Positions 1 through 6,967 are shown, counted from the stretch's first letter. The stretch: DNA of 9,028 bases from RGIG6353 sp045535585 (GCA_045535585.1 JAZSLY010000148.1:1-9028), one strand, 5' to 3'. Program-made: numbers and translations. Notes: generated by a model not told the origin, from the letters alone.

Positions 1-3000
1 GACAAGAGCTATACCAACGTGGAAGCAAACCTTGATATACATCCCGTATTTGAAAAGAAAAAACGCACCTATACCGTTACTCTTACCTACGGCGACGGTG
101 TTATCGGTACGAAGCCCGAAAGCATCACGCTGGGCTATAACGACCTCGTCTCCTCTGCCCTTCCTACCGACCTTACTCACGAGCACAAATATTTCGTGGG
201 CTGGTACGTAGGAAACGAGCTGATTGACAACGAAAAATACTGTGACCTTTCGTCCGCAAATATCGTTGCAAAGTGGCAGGATATAACCTACACGGTTAAG
301 TTCTACAACGCCGACGGCGGTGTTATCAGCACTCAGGAAATAGTCAGCGGAAAGTCGGCTACGGCGCCTAAATCTCCTGCGAAAGCCGAAACAAACGAAT
401 ATACCTACACCTTCAAGGAATGGAACAAGAGCTACACAAACGTAAGAGCTAACCTTGATATCTATCCCGTATACGATTCAAAGGTGAGAACCTACGTCGT
501 TAACCTGAATTACGGTGTAGGCACTACGGGCACGAAGCCTGCTTCCGTTTCCCTGACCTACAACGAGCTTTTAGTTAACAAGCTTCCCTTGACGGGCTTT
601 ACAAACGGCGATAAGTTCTTTGCAGGCTGGTATGCAGGAAACGAGCTTATCGACACGGAAAAATATTCCGACCTCACCACAACCACTCTTACTGCAAAGT
701 GGGTAAATACATTTACCGTTAAGTTCTACAACGGAAACGGAGCCGTGTTGAGTACGCAAAGCGTGAAGTATGGCGAAAGCGCCACACCTCCCACAGCAAC
801 TCCTACGAAGGCGCAGGATAACGAGTGGATCTATACCACCTTCACAGGTTGGGACAAGAGCTATACCAACGTGGAAGCAAACCTTGATATTTATCCCACC
901 TTCAACAAAACTGCAAGACAGTACACGGTGACCCTGAATTACGGTGGCGGCAGCGCAAGCGTTATGCCCTCAACCATTCAGCTCACCTACAACGAAGCAG
1001 TTCTTCCGAAGCTTCCCTCTACCCTCTACCACGCGCACAAGACCTTCCTTGGCTGGTATATAGGTAACGAAAAGATTGATACAGAAAAATATTCCGACCT
1101 CACCTCCTCCACGATAACTGCAAAGTGGGAAAACATTGTTTATACCGTAGTATTCTACAACGGTGATGGCTCGGTTATGAGCACCAAGGAGGTTATCAGC
1201 GGAACTGCCGCAACAGCCCCTGCAAACGCAACGAAGGCAGAGGACAATGAATACACCTACACCTTCACGGGCTGGGACAAGAGCTTTTCAAACGTAACGG
1301 GTAACCTCAACGTTTATCCCGTTTTCAGCAAAACGGCGAGAAAGTATACTATCACCTTAAATTACGGCAGCGGTACTACGGGCACCAAGCCTGCAAGCAT
1401 TACCGTAACCTACAACGAAGCAATTTTGCCAAAGCTTCCAACCTCGGGCTTTGCAAACGGCGATAAATTCTTTGCGGGCTGGTATGCAGGAAACGAGCTG
1501 ATTGATACCGAGAAATACAGCGACGTTTTAGCTTCTTCCCTGAGTGCAAAATGGGTTGACACCTTTACCGTAAAATTCTACAACGGAGACGGAAACGTTC
1601 TGTCCTCGCAAAGCGTAAGATACGGCGGAAGTGCCACACCCCCATCAACCACGCCCACGAAGGCGCAGGATAACGAATACGTCTACACCGACTTTATCGG
1701 TTGGGACAAGAGCTATACGAGCGTTACGAGCAACCTTAATATTTATCCCCTCTTTAACAAGACCGAAAGAAAATATTCCGTTGTGCTCAATTACGACAGC
1801 GAAAACGTTTCGGGAACAAAGCTTCCGTTTATTACTCTGACTTATAACGAGAGCATCTTCCCGAAGCTTCCTCTTGACCTCACCCACGAGGATAAGATTT
1901 TCCTCGGCTGGTACGACGGCAACGAAAAGATTGATACCGAGCGCTACTGTGACCTTTCCTCTACCACCCTTGTGGCAAAATGGCAATATATCACCTATTC
2001 CGTTGTATTCTACGACGGCGACGGCTCGATTATGAAAACGCAGGTTGTAAATAGCGGAAGCGCCGCAACTGCACCCACTTCAACGCCGAAGAAGGCGCAG
2101 GACAATGAGTACACCTACGAATTCACGGGCTGGGACAAGAGCTTTTCAAAGGTTAAATCTCACCTTGAGGTCAAACCCGTATTCGACAAAGAGAAAAGAG
2201 TTTATACGGTTTCTCTGAATTACGGAAGCGGTACTACGGGCACCAAGCCTGCAAGCATATCTGTAGCCTACACGGAAGCTATTCTTTCAAAGCTTCCCAA
2301 GTCGGGCTTCACTTGCGGAAGTAAGGTGTTTGACGGATGGTACGACGGAAACAAGAAAATAACCACCGAGCGCTACTGTGACCTCTCCTCCTCTACTCTT
2401 ACTGCAGGCTGGCTTGACACCTTTGAGGTAAAATTCTACAATGGAGACGGCTCGGTTATGAAGAGTGAATACGTTATAGAAGGCAATTCTGCGACACCCC
2501 CCACCACTACGCCTACAAAGGCAATGGACAACGAGTGGATTTATACAAGCTTTGCAGGCTGGGACAGAGGATACTCAAGCGTTAAGTCAAATCTTAACGT
2601 TTATCCCACCTTCAACAAGAGTGCAAGAACCTACACTATTTCGTTAAACTACGGAAGCGGCACAACGGGCACTATGCCCTCCACTATCAGCGTTACCTAC
2701 AACGAGCAAATCGGCGCAAAGCTTCCTACGTCCGGCTTTGCCAACGGAAGTAAGTTCTTTGCAGGCTGGTATCTTGGAGGTGAGCTTATCGACACCGAAA
2801 GCTACGCTGACCTTTCCTCAAAAACACTTTCGGCTAAGTGGGTGGACACCTTCACCGTTACCTTCTACAACGGCAACGGAAGTGTTTTAAGCACCCAAAG
2901 CGTTAAGTACGGCGAAAGTGCCACAGCTCCCACAACTACTCCTACGAAGGCGCAGGATGATGAGTGGGTATACACAAGCTTTACGGGTTGGGATAAGAGC

Positions 3001-4047
3001 TATGCGAACGTCACGGGCAACCTTGATATCTATCCCACTTTTGCAAAAACGGAAAGGCTTTATACCGTTACCTTGAATTACGGCACCACCAGCATAGGCA
3101 CGAATCCCAAGAAAATCAGCCTTGCCTATAATCAGGAATACGCAGACCTTCTTCCAACGACGGACTTCACCAACGGCAAAAAGATTTTTGACAACTGGTA
3201 CTACGGAACGACGCCCATTTCGTCACAGAGGTATTGCGACCTGAAGGCAACCTCCCTCACGGCAAAGTGGATAGATACCTATACGGTAACCTTCTTTGAC
3301 GGCGACGGAAGCGTGCTTTATAAGGAGGAGTCGGTACTCTACGGCGGTAGTGTAGCAACACCGAGTGCTATTCCCACAAAGGCGTCTACCCCCGCTTATT
3401 CCTACACCTTCTCGGGCTGGGATAAATCAAGCGACTACGTAACCTCCGACCTTTCTATCTATCCTAAATTTACCTCCACCGAAAAGCAATACACAATATC
3501 TCTTGATTACGGTGACGGAGTTACGGGTACGAAGCCTGCCACGGTTAAGGTGGGATATTACACCACCCTCTCCTCTGCTCTGCCAAAGAGTGGATTTTCG
3601 AAAGAGCAATACGTGTTCTTCAATGGATGGGCTCTCGGCTCTGTAATCGTCGGAACGGAAAGGTATTGCGACCTGACGCCGTCTTCGCTGTCGGCGGTAT
3701 GGTTAGATAACAGAACGATTATTTCCGAATTCCAGACCATACTTGACGAATACGACGAGCCTCTTGGCGTAGGCTTCTCAAGAACGGAGAAAAGCGTTCT
3801 CAGTCCCGTTATCAGCGCTATTAGCTCTGCTCTCGGCGACGCCAAGGCGGGAATTGAGGTAACGAGACAGTATCTCTTTGATACTCCCGAATACTCGGCA
3901 CAGATAACTACGGCAAGAACCCGTTATAACGCTATGTCCGAATCCGACCGAGAGGACTTCCCGCAAACGATTATCAATAACTTCTCCAACGACACCGTAA
4001 GATATCTTGCAGACCTCTTTGAAATTGATATTGATAAGTATATGTAA
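1..4047 (+). CDS. Giant surface-type protein with InlB/Listeria-Bacteroides-like beta repeats (5' partial)
   Basis: The frame is open from base 1, so the start codon and any signal peptide lie upstream; 1348 residues are visible before TAA at 4045-4047. The ATG at 19 is inside a repeat and has no ribosome site, so it is not the start. Nearly the whole visible part is an alternating array of two modules. Module A has the pattern Y-x-V-x-LNYG, later YNE, then GWY-x-GNE and a closing AKW. Module B has VKFYNGDG, then a SAT-x-P segment, TPTKA, GWDKSY and YP-x-F. The B module, with its FYNGDG and GWDK signatures, resembles the InlB B-repeat/Listeria-Bacteroides repeat (Flg_new type), a ubiquitin-like beta-grasp fold found in secreted adhesins and other surface proteins of Firmicutes. 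The last 111 residues are non-repetitive. I see no LPXTG, terminal membrane helix, SLH or choline-binding repeat. A role as extracellular stalk or adhesin is inferred; the exact function is unknown. Confidence 0.85.
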   Translation, partial: DKSYTNVEANLDIHPVFEKKKRTYTVTLTYGDGVIGTKPESITLGYNDLVSSALPTDLTHEHKYFVGWYVGNELIDNEKYCDLSSANIVAKWQDITYTVKFYNADGGVISTQEIVSGKSATAPKSPAKAETNEYTYTFKEWNKSYTNVRANLDIYPVYDSKVRTYVVNLNYGVGTTGTKPASVSLTYNELLVNKLPLTGFTNGDKFFAGWYAGNELIDTEKYSDLTTTTLTAKWVNTFTVKFYNGNGAVLSTQSVKYGESATPPTATPTKAQDNEWIYTTFTGWDKSYTNVEANLDIYPTFNKTARQYTVTLNYGGGSASVMPSTIQLTYNEAVLPKLPSTLYHAHKTFLGWYIGNEKIDTEKYSDLTSSTITAKWENIVYTVVFYNGDGSVMSTKEVISGTAATAPANATKAEDNEYTYTFTGWDKSFSNVTGNLNVYPVFSKTARKYTITLNYGSGTTGTKPASITVTYNEAILPKLPTSGFANGDKFFAGWYAGNELIDTEKYSDVLASSLSAKWVDTFTVKFYNGDGNVLSSQSVRYGGSATPPSTTPTKAQDNEYVYTDFIGWDKSYTSVTSNLNIYPLFNKTERKYSVVLNYDSENVSGTKLPFITLTYNESIFPKLPLDLTHEDKIFLGWYDGNEKIDTERYCDLSSTTLVAKWQYITYSVVFYDGDGSIMKTQVVNSGSAATAPTSTPKKAQDNEYTYEFTGWDKSFSKVKSHLEVKPVFDKEKRVYTVSLNYGSGTTGTKPASISVAYTEAILSKLPKSGFTCGSKVFDGWYDGNKKITTERYCDLSSSTLTAGWLDTFEVKFYNGDGSVMKSEYVIEGNSATPPTTTPTKAMDNEWIYTSFAGWDRGYSSVKSNLNVYPTFNKSARTYTISLNYGSGTTGTMPSTISVTYNEQIGAKLPTSGFANGSKFFAGWYLGGELIDTESYADLSSKTLSAKWVDTFTVTFYNGNGSVLSTQSVKYGESATAPTTTPTKAQDDEWVYTSFTGWDKSYANVTGNLDIYPTFAKTERLYTVTLNYGTTSIGTNPKKISLAYNQEYADLLPTTDFTNGKKIFDNWYYGTTPISSQRYCDLKATSLTAKWIDTYTVTFFDGDGSVLYKEESVLYGGSVATPSAIPTKASTPAYSYTFSGWDKSSDYVTSDLSIYPKFTSTEKQYTISLDYGDGVTGTKPATVKVGYYTTLSSALPKSGFSKEQYVFFNGWALGSVIVGTERYCDLTPSSLSAVWLDNRTIISEFQTILDEYDEPLGVGFSRTEKSVLSPVISAISSALGDAKAGIEVTRQYLFDTPEYSAQITTARTRYNAMSESDREDFPQTIINNFSNDTVRYLADLFEIDIDKYM
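64..3711 (+). repeat. Coding tandem array: nine A and eight B beta modules in an 852-858 bp super-repeat
   Basis: The arginine (or lysine) opening each A module is encoded at 64, 487, 916, 1339, 1768, 2197, 2626, 3055 and 3484. Single A+B steps are 423, 429, 423, then 429 bp throughout. Taken in pairs, the steps are 852, 852, 858 and 858 bp. In the first three pairs the A modules alternate in kind: odd ones (1, 3, 5) read HEHK/HAHK/HEDK before F-x-GWY and end in KW-x-x-I, while even ones read SGF-x-NGDKFFAGWY or close variants and end in KWVD/VN. B modules alternate too, with SG-x-(S/A)ATAP in odd ones and YG-(E/G)-SATPP in even ones. The array therefore grew by duplication of a four-module block. 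Bases 1-38 are identical to 853-890, exactly one super-unit apart. Most other units have diverged at many positions. Confidence 0.85.
3712..4044 (+). other. Non-repetitive C-terminal domain of the giant repeat protein
   Basis: After the last A module (closing AVWLDN) the composition changes sharply. The 111-residue tail is rich in Glu, Asp, Ser and Arg, with predicted helical stretches such as SVLSPVISAISSALGDAKAG and a final DTVRYLADLFEIDIDKYM. It has no cysteine, no hydrophobic span long enough for a membrane helix, no basic terminal patch and no sortase motif. I do not recognise the family. It could be a C-terminal secretion or assembly domain, a binding domain, or the tail of a protein attached through its N-terminus. 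Confidence 0.6.
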
Positions 4048-4076
4048 AAATTTAATCAAACATTATGCCTAACGAC

Positions 4077-4112
4077 AAAAAGGACAGAGAACGTAAATTC
4101 TCTGTCCTTTTT
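4077..4112. terminator. Strong bidirectional intrinsic terminator
   Basis: A perfect 15-bp inverted repeat (4077-4091 with 4098-4112, core GGACAGAGAA) encloses the 6-base loop CGTAAA. The arm ends form T-runs on both strands (CCTTTTTT on plus, CCTTTTTG on minus). It lies 30 bases after the stop of the giant repeat protein and beyond the end of the minus-strand transporter remnant, so it probably served as a shared terminator for both. It may now also end transcripts running out of the nagB operon, which has no terminator of its own in view. Confidence 0.9.
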
Positions 4113-4128
4113 TAGTTCTTCGGTAACT

Positions 4129-4286
4129 TTATTTTACTTTATCCCCCTCAAGCTTCTTCTTGTCCTTCATTATCGTTATTGCACTAACACCAATCATTCT
4201 GGCAAATATGAGAGGAAATCCGATAAGATGATAGATACGAATACTCTCTTCGCCAAAGACAACGCCTACAATGACGGTCAGGCGCT
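4129..4286 (-). pseudogene. C-terminal remnant of a DMT/EamA-type transporter
   Basis: Reading the minus strand from about 4284 down to TAA at 4129-4131 gives 51 residues beginning RLTVIVGVVFGEES, followed by YHLIGFPLIFARMIGVSAI and a Lys-rich end. LTV-x-x-GVVFGEE, then a short loop and a final hydrophobic helix with IG-x-x-LIFAGxxG character, is the classic end of a ten-helix drug/metabolite (DMT, EamA) transporter. A full protein is about 290-310 residues, so roughly five sixths is missing. No start codon or ribosome site precedes it. Upstream of 4284 the frame stays open to a TGA at 4321-4323, but that part is antisense to the AraC homology and does not read as membrane helix. The Arg in the last helix (usually Gly in this position) is consistent with decay. 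The call rests on pattern recognition of a short stretch. Confidence 0.6.
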
Positions 4287-4829
4287 TTGATAATCCCGAC
4301 AAAATTTTGCGAAGAGTTTGTCAACGAAACAAAGGACAAACGTGCCGTAAATCCCTTCATCACCGACAAGGGTACTGTGGAAAAGATACGAAGTTATGCA
4401 AGAGAATTGACAAAAGAAGGAATAAACAAAATAAAGCGTGACGGATATATTTACATTATACTTGGTATCGTCATGGACGCTTTGTGCTTTGAAAAAACAA
4501 AAGAGCCGCTTGATTCGGCTCTTTCGTCGCGTATCTTATTTTACATTAACGAGAATTATTCGTCGGAGCTTTCGCTGGACAGTCTCTCCGCCCACTTTGG
4601 ATACAGCAGAAGCTACATTTCCCGTTATTTTAAAGCGCGTTTTAACGTAACCTTTAATAAGTATCTTAAGCTCATAAGGCTTAAAAAAGCAATTATGCTA
4701 ATGAAGGAGGGAAAAAACAGTATAACCTACTGTGCGTTAGAAAGCGGATTTACGTCTATGCGAAGCTTTTACCGCATTTTTTACTCCGAATTTGGCTGCA
4801 CACCTAAGGAATACGCAAAGCGCGATTGA
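4287..4829 (+). pseudogene. 5'-truncated AraC-family transcriptional regulator
   Basis: The open frame encodes 180 residues from a TTG at 4287; an in-frame TGA lies just upstream at 4272-4274. Residues about 80-178 are a complete AraC/XylS DNA-binding domain: the first helix-turn-helix is around LSLDSLSAHFGYSRSYISRY, and the second is around SITYCALESGFTSMRSFYRI with the closing F-x-x-FG-x-TPKEY signature. Residues 1-75 look like the second half of a cupin-type ligand domain (opening IIPTKFCEEF) plus the helical linker. Typical members have about 270-290 residues, so about 90-110 N-terminal residues are absent. No convincing ribosome site or promoter precedes the TTG, because the sequence there is the transporter remnant on the other strand. 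It is probably a deletion product and no longer expressed, although the DNA-binding part is intact and could act if transcribed. The stop lies 5 bases from the convergent nagB stop. Confidence 0.7.
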
Positions 4830-4834
4830 AACTT

Positions 4835-5593
4835 TTATACCGTCGGGAAATTATTTATATTTCCACCTGAAATGCCTGATGCACTGTCCTCATCAAGATA
4901 GAGAATGAAATCGGGATGTGTTTTCAAAAGCGTTGCGGGAACGAGATTTGTAACCTCTTTTGCCTTTACAGTGTTTTCAACCGCCTCTGCTTTTACCTTG
5001 TAGGGCACGCAGGAAATAATCTTCTTGCATTGCATAATCTGATATGCAGTCATAGAAACTGCCTGCTTCGGAACGTCGTCAACTGTAGCAAACCATCCCT
5101 CACCCATCTGCTGTTGCTTGCAACGGTCGTTCAAATTAACTATTATATACGCTTCCTTTGTGTCAAAGTCTGCAGGCGGGTCGTTAAAGGCGATATGACC
5201 GTTTTCTCCAATACCTATCAAGCCTATATCAATAGGCGCTTTTCTTATCTCCTCGGTGAGTCTTGCAATACACTCCTTTGTTCCGTCAACGAAATGCGCC
5301 GCTTTAAGACATCCTACCTTCGCCACAAAGCGCTCCTTTAAATACTTTCTAAAGGATGCACCGTGTGTTTCTGGCAGGTCTACGTACTCGTCAAGGTGGA
5401 ACATTTCCACGCACTCCCACTTTATCCCCTCTTCTTCAACCAATGCCTTCAGGGTATCAAACTGGGATTTTCCCGTAGAAAGAACTATTCTTGCGCTACC
5501 TTTTTCTGCAATAGCCGTCTTCAAGGCAAGAGCCGTCTCCTTTGCCGCGCTTTTACCAAGCTCTACGCTGTCTTTACAAATTCTGATTTCCAT
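4835..5593 (-). CDS. nagB: Glucosamine-6-phosphate deaminase (NagB family)
   Basis: 252 residues, close to the usual 240-270. NagB-family enzymes convert glucosamine-6-phosphate to fructose-6-phosphate plus ammonia in the cytoplasm, linking amino-sugar use to glycolysis. STGKSQ at 39-44 matches the phosphate-binding loop. FHLDEYVDL at 65-73 carries the catalytic Asp (D68, equivalent to Asp72 in E. coli). GIGENGHIAFNDP at 127-139 is the family signature with catalytic His133. Relative to E. coli, Asp141 is Asn131 and Glu148 is Asp138; the Asn is common in Gram-positive forms. NDRCKQQQ and VPATLL-x-x-HPDF are further family features. The ATG is set by AGAAGG nine bases upstream. It lies 27 bases after the oxidoreductase gene on the same strand and is surely co-transcribed. 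No N-acetylglucosamine-6-phosphate deacetylase (nagA) or sugar transporter is nearby, so the real substrate could be a related amino-sugar phosphate. Confidence 0.88.
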   Translation of the reverse strand: MEIRICKDSVELGKSAAKETALALKTAIAEKGSARIVLSTGKSQFDTLKALVEEEGIKWECVEMFHLDEYVDLPETHGASFRKYLKERFVAKVGCLKAAHFVDGTKECIARLTEEIRKAPIDIGLIGIGENGHIAFNDPPADFDTKEAYIIVNLNDRCKQQQMGEGWFATVDDVPKQAVSMTAYQIMQCKKIISCVPYKVKAEAVENTVKAKEVTNLVPATLLKTHPDFILYLDEDSASGISGGNINNFPTV

Positions 5594-5620
5594 TTTTGTT
5601 TACCTTCTTTTCATATATAT

Positions 5621-6847
5621 TTAGTTATAAAATTCGGAGAGATTTACCCTTCTCGATTCCTTCATCGAAAGGTTAGCCGCCATACCTATACCGATGGACA
5701 TCATTCCCGCACGGGTGTCTGCCATTTGGTGAAGCGGGTCGGGAGCGTTGGGGCTTCTAAAGAGTCTTTCACGAAGCTCGTCGTCTGCGCCTCCGTGTCC
5801 CGAGGATGATTGATGGGGAACGTTAATATCGATCACCTCGCCCCGTCTATTATATACCGTAATAGACTGCTTGCTCTCTACGTTATAGGAAAGAGCCGAC
5901 CCCGACCTTGTTTTAACCTCTATCCTTCCCTCTGTTCCGTTGAGAACGAGGTTTACACCTTCATAAGGAGAGTGCGCCGTAAGGGAGTAGCTCATAACTG
6001 CACCGCCCGAATATTGAACGTTGACGCTTACGCTGTCTTCTATATTGATTTCATCGGCGAACACGCAACGGTCACGGAAATATCCGTCGGCGTCCTCCTT
6101 TTCGTAATAAACCTTCCTTAAATCATCACGGGAAACGATATCGAGATAAAACTCGCAGGACTTCTTGTGAGGACAGTTAAGACACCTTTCCCCTCGGTTT
6201 TCTCGCGTAGGTCCGTAAAATCTTCTTGTACCAAAGGCGTTTACCGAAACGGGATCCTCTTCAAGATACCAATTAACAAGATCAAAATGGTGAGTAGATT
6301 TATGTACGAGAAGAGAGCCTGAATTTTCTCTCATTCTGTGCCAGCGCCTGAAATAATCTGCGCCGTGGCTTGTGTCAAGCATCCATCCATAATGAACGCT
6401 GAGAATTCTACCGATAGCGCCGGAGGAAATTATTTCTTTAATTCTCTTGAAAAAAGGATGAAAACGCAGGTTAAAGGTAACGGTTACCTTCTTGCCCGTC
6501 TCCTCCTCAGCTTTTTTAATTGCCAACGCCTTCTCAAAGGTGGTGGTCAAGGGCTTTTCCGAAATAACGTCACATCCCGCACGAAGCGCCTTGACGATAT
6601 ATTCGTCGTGCACGCAATCCTTCGTGGTTACAATAACGGTGTCGGGTTTCACCTCTTTAAGCATTTTATCAAAATCATCGTACCTCGGGACTTCCTTACC
6701 CGCAAGCTCGTTGACAAGCCCCGTGCGTTTGTAGTTGATATCGTAAACACCGCAAAGCTCGGCAACGTCGGCAAAAGTTTCTACAAGGGGTATACTGTAA
6801 GAGTAGGTACCGCGGTAACCGCAACCAACCTGAACATATTTTTTCAA
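5621..6847 (-). CDS. Gfo/Idh/MocA-family NAD(P)-dependent oxidoreductase with cysteine cluster
   Basis: 408 residues, typical length. The N-terminal Rossmann fold opens with VGCGYRG (residues 7-13, a G-x-G-x-x-G dinucleotide site). E97-K98-P99 is the family's EKP motif with the catalytic lysine. HKSTHHFDLVNW at 182-193 is the usual substrate-site histidine segment at the start of the C-terminal alpha/beta domain. A less common insert has Cys222, Cys225, Cys231 and then Cys261, arranged like a metal or Fe-S site. GHGGADDEL at 350-358 is shared with sugar and glycoside members. The family oxidises or isomerises sugars, inositols and, in some branches, glycosides; the substrate here is unknown, and pairing with NagB suggests an amino sugar. 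The start is TTG at 6845-6847, supported by AAAGGAG nine bases upstream and a near-consensus promoter before it. It is the first gene of the two-gene operon and is divergent from an AraC regulator. Confidence 0.88.
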   Translation of the reverse strand: MKKYVQVGCGYRGTYSYSIPLVETFADVAELCGVYDINYKRTGLVNELAGKEVPRYDDFDKMLKEVKPDTVIVTTKDCVHDEYIVKALRAGCDVISEKPLTTTFEKALAIKKAEEETGKKVTVTFNLRFHPFFKRIKEIISSGAIGRILSVHYGWMLDTSHGADYFRRWHRMRENSGSLLVHKSTHHFDLVNWYLEEDPVSVNAFGTRRFYGPTRENRGERCLNCPHKKSCEFYLDIVSRDDLRKVYYEKEDADGYFRDRCVFADEINIEDSVSVNVQYSGGAVMSYSLTAHSPYEGVNLVLNGTEGRIEVKTRSGSALSYNVESKQSITVYNRRGEVIDINVPHQSSSGHGGADDELRERLFRSPNAPDPLHQMADTRAGMMSIGIGMAANLSMKESRRVNLSEFYN

Positions 6848-6856
6848 ATAAATCAG

Positions 6857-6863
6857 CTCCTTT
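6857..6863 (-). promoter_or_regulatory. Ribosome binding site fixing the TTG start of the oxidoreductase
   Basis: On the minus strand AAAGGAG is followed by nine bases and then TTG AAA AAA TAT, giving MKKYVQVGCG directly before the Rossmann glycines. No ATG or GTG offers a better-placed start. Confidence 0.8.
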
Positions 6864-6877
6864 GTGCTAAAAACTTA

Positions 6878-6906
6878 TTGACACCTTTATTATATTGTGA
6901 TATGAT
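6878..6906 (+). promoter_or_regulatory. Sigma-A promoter facing the AraC regulator gene
   Basis: Perfect TTGACA (6878-6883), a 17-base spacer, then TATGAT (6901-6906). Transcription would start near 6913, giving a leader of about 134 bases before the GTG at 7047. A second, weaker candidate is TATAAT at 7016-7021, which has no good -35 but sits closer to the gene. The long leader contains the inverted repeat at 6968-6990. Confidence 0.65.
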
Positions 6907-6917
6907 ACCTTTGTAAA
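6889..6917 (-). promoter_or_regulatory. Sigma-A promoter of the oxidoreductase-nagB operon
   Basis: Minus-strand TTTACA (6912-6917) and a perfect TATAAT (6889-6894) are separated by exactly 17 bases. Transcription would start near 6882, leaving a leader of about 35 bases that contains the AAAGGAG site. The -10 lies inside the spacer of the opposing promoter, so the two probably cannot be occupied at the same time. Confidence 0.75.
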
Positions 6918-6967
6918 GTGACAAATTTATGTTTTTCAAGATTATTTTGCACTATATTCATTTTTTC

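Noticed and set aside
1645..1986. Minus-strand open frame of 113 codons inside the repeat protein
   Set aside because: It is antisense to the strongly patterned repeat coding frame, has no ribosome site and no recognisable domain; it is a by-product of the repeat codon use.
1..4047. CRISPR or DNA-level tandem repeat array
   Set aside because: The periodicity is that of an in-frame protein module with diverged codons; there are no short identical repeats with unique spacers.
3712..4047. Sortase-type anchor at the end of the repeat protein
   Set aside because: No LPXTG-like motif, hydrophobic stretch or basic tail is present in the last 111 residues.
4846..4864. GGAAAT/ATTTCC hairpin near the end of nagB as a terminator
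   Set aside because: The stem is only six mostly A-T pairs, it lies inside the coding sequence and no T-run follows on the minus strand.
5363..5809. Plus-strand open frame of 148 codons across the nagB/oxidoreductase boundary
   Set aside because: It overlaps two well-supported minus-strand genes in antisense, has no ribosome site and translates to a low-complexity Phe/Leu/Ser/Cys-rich product.
6338..6916. Plus-strand open frame of 192 codons antisense to the oxidoreductase
   Set aside because: The opposite strand carries clear Rossmann and EKP motifs; this frame shows no family features and crosses the promoter region.
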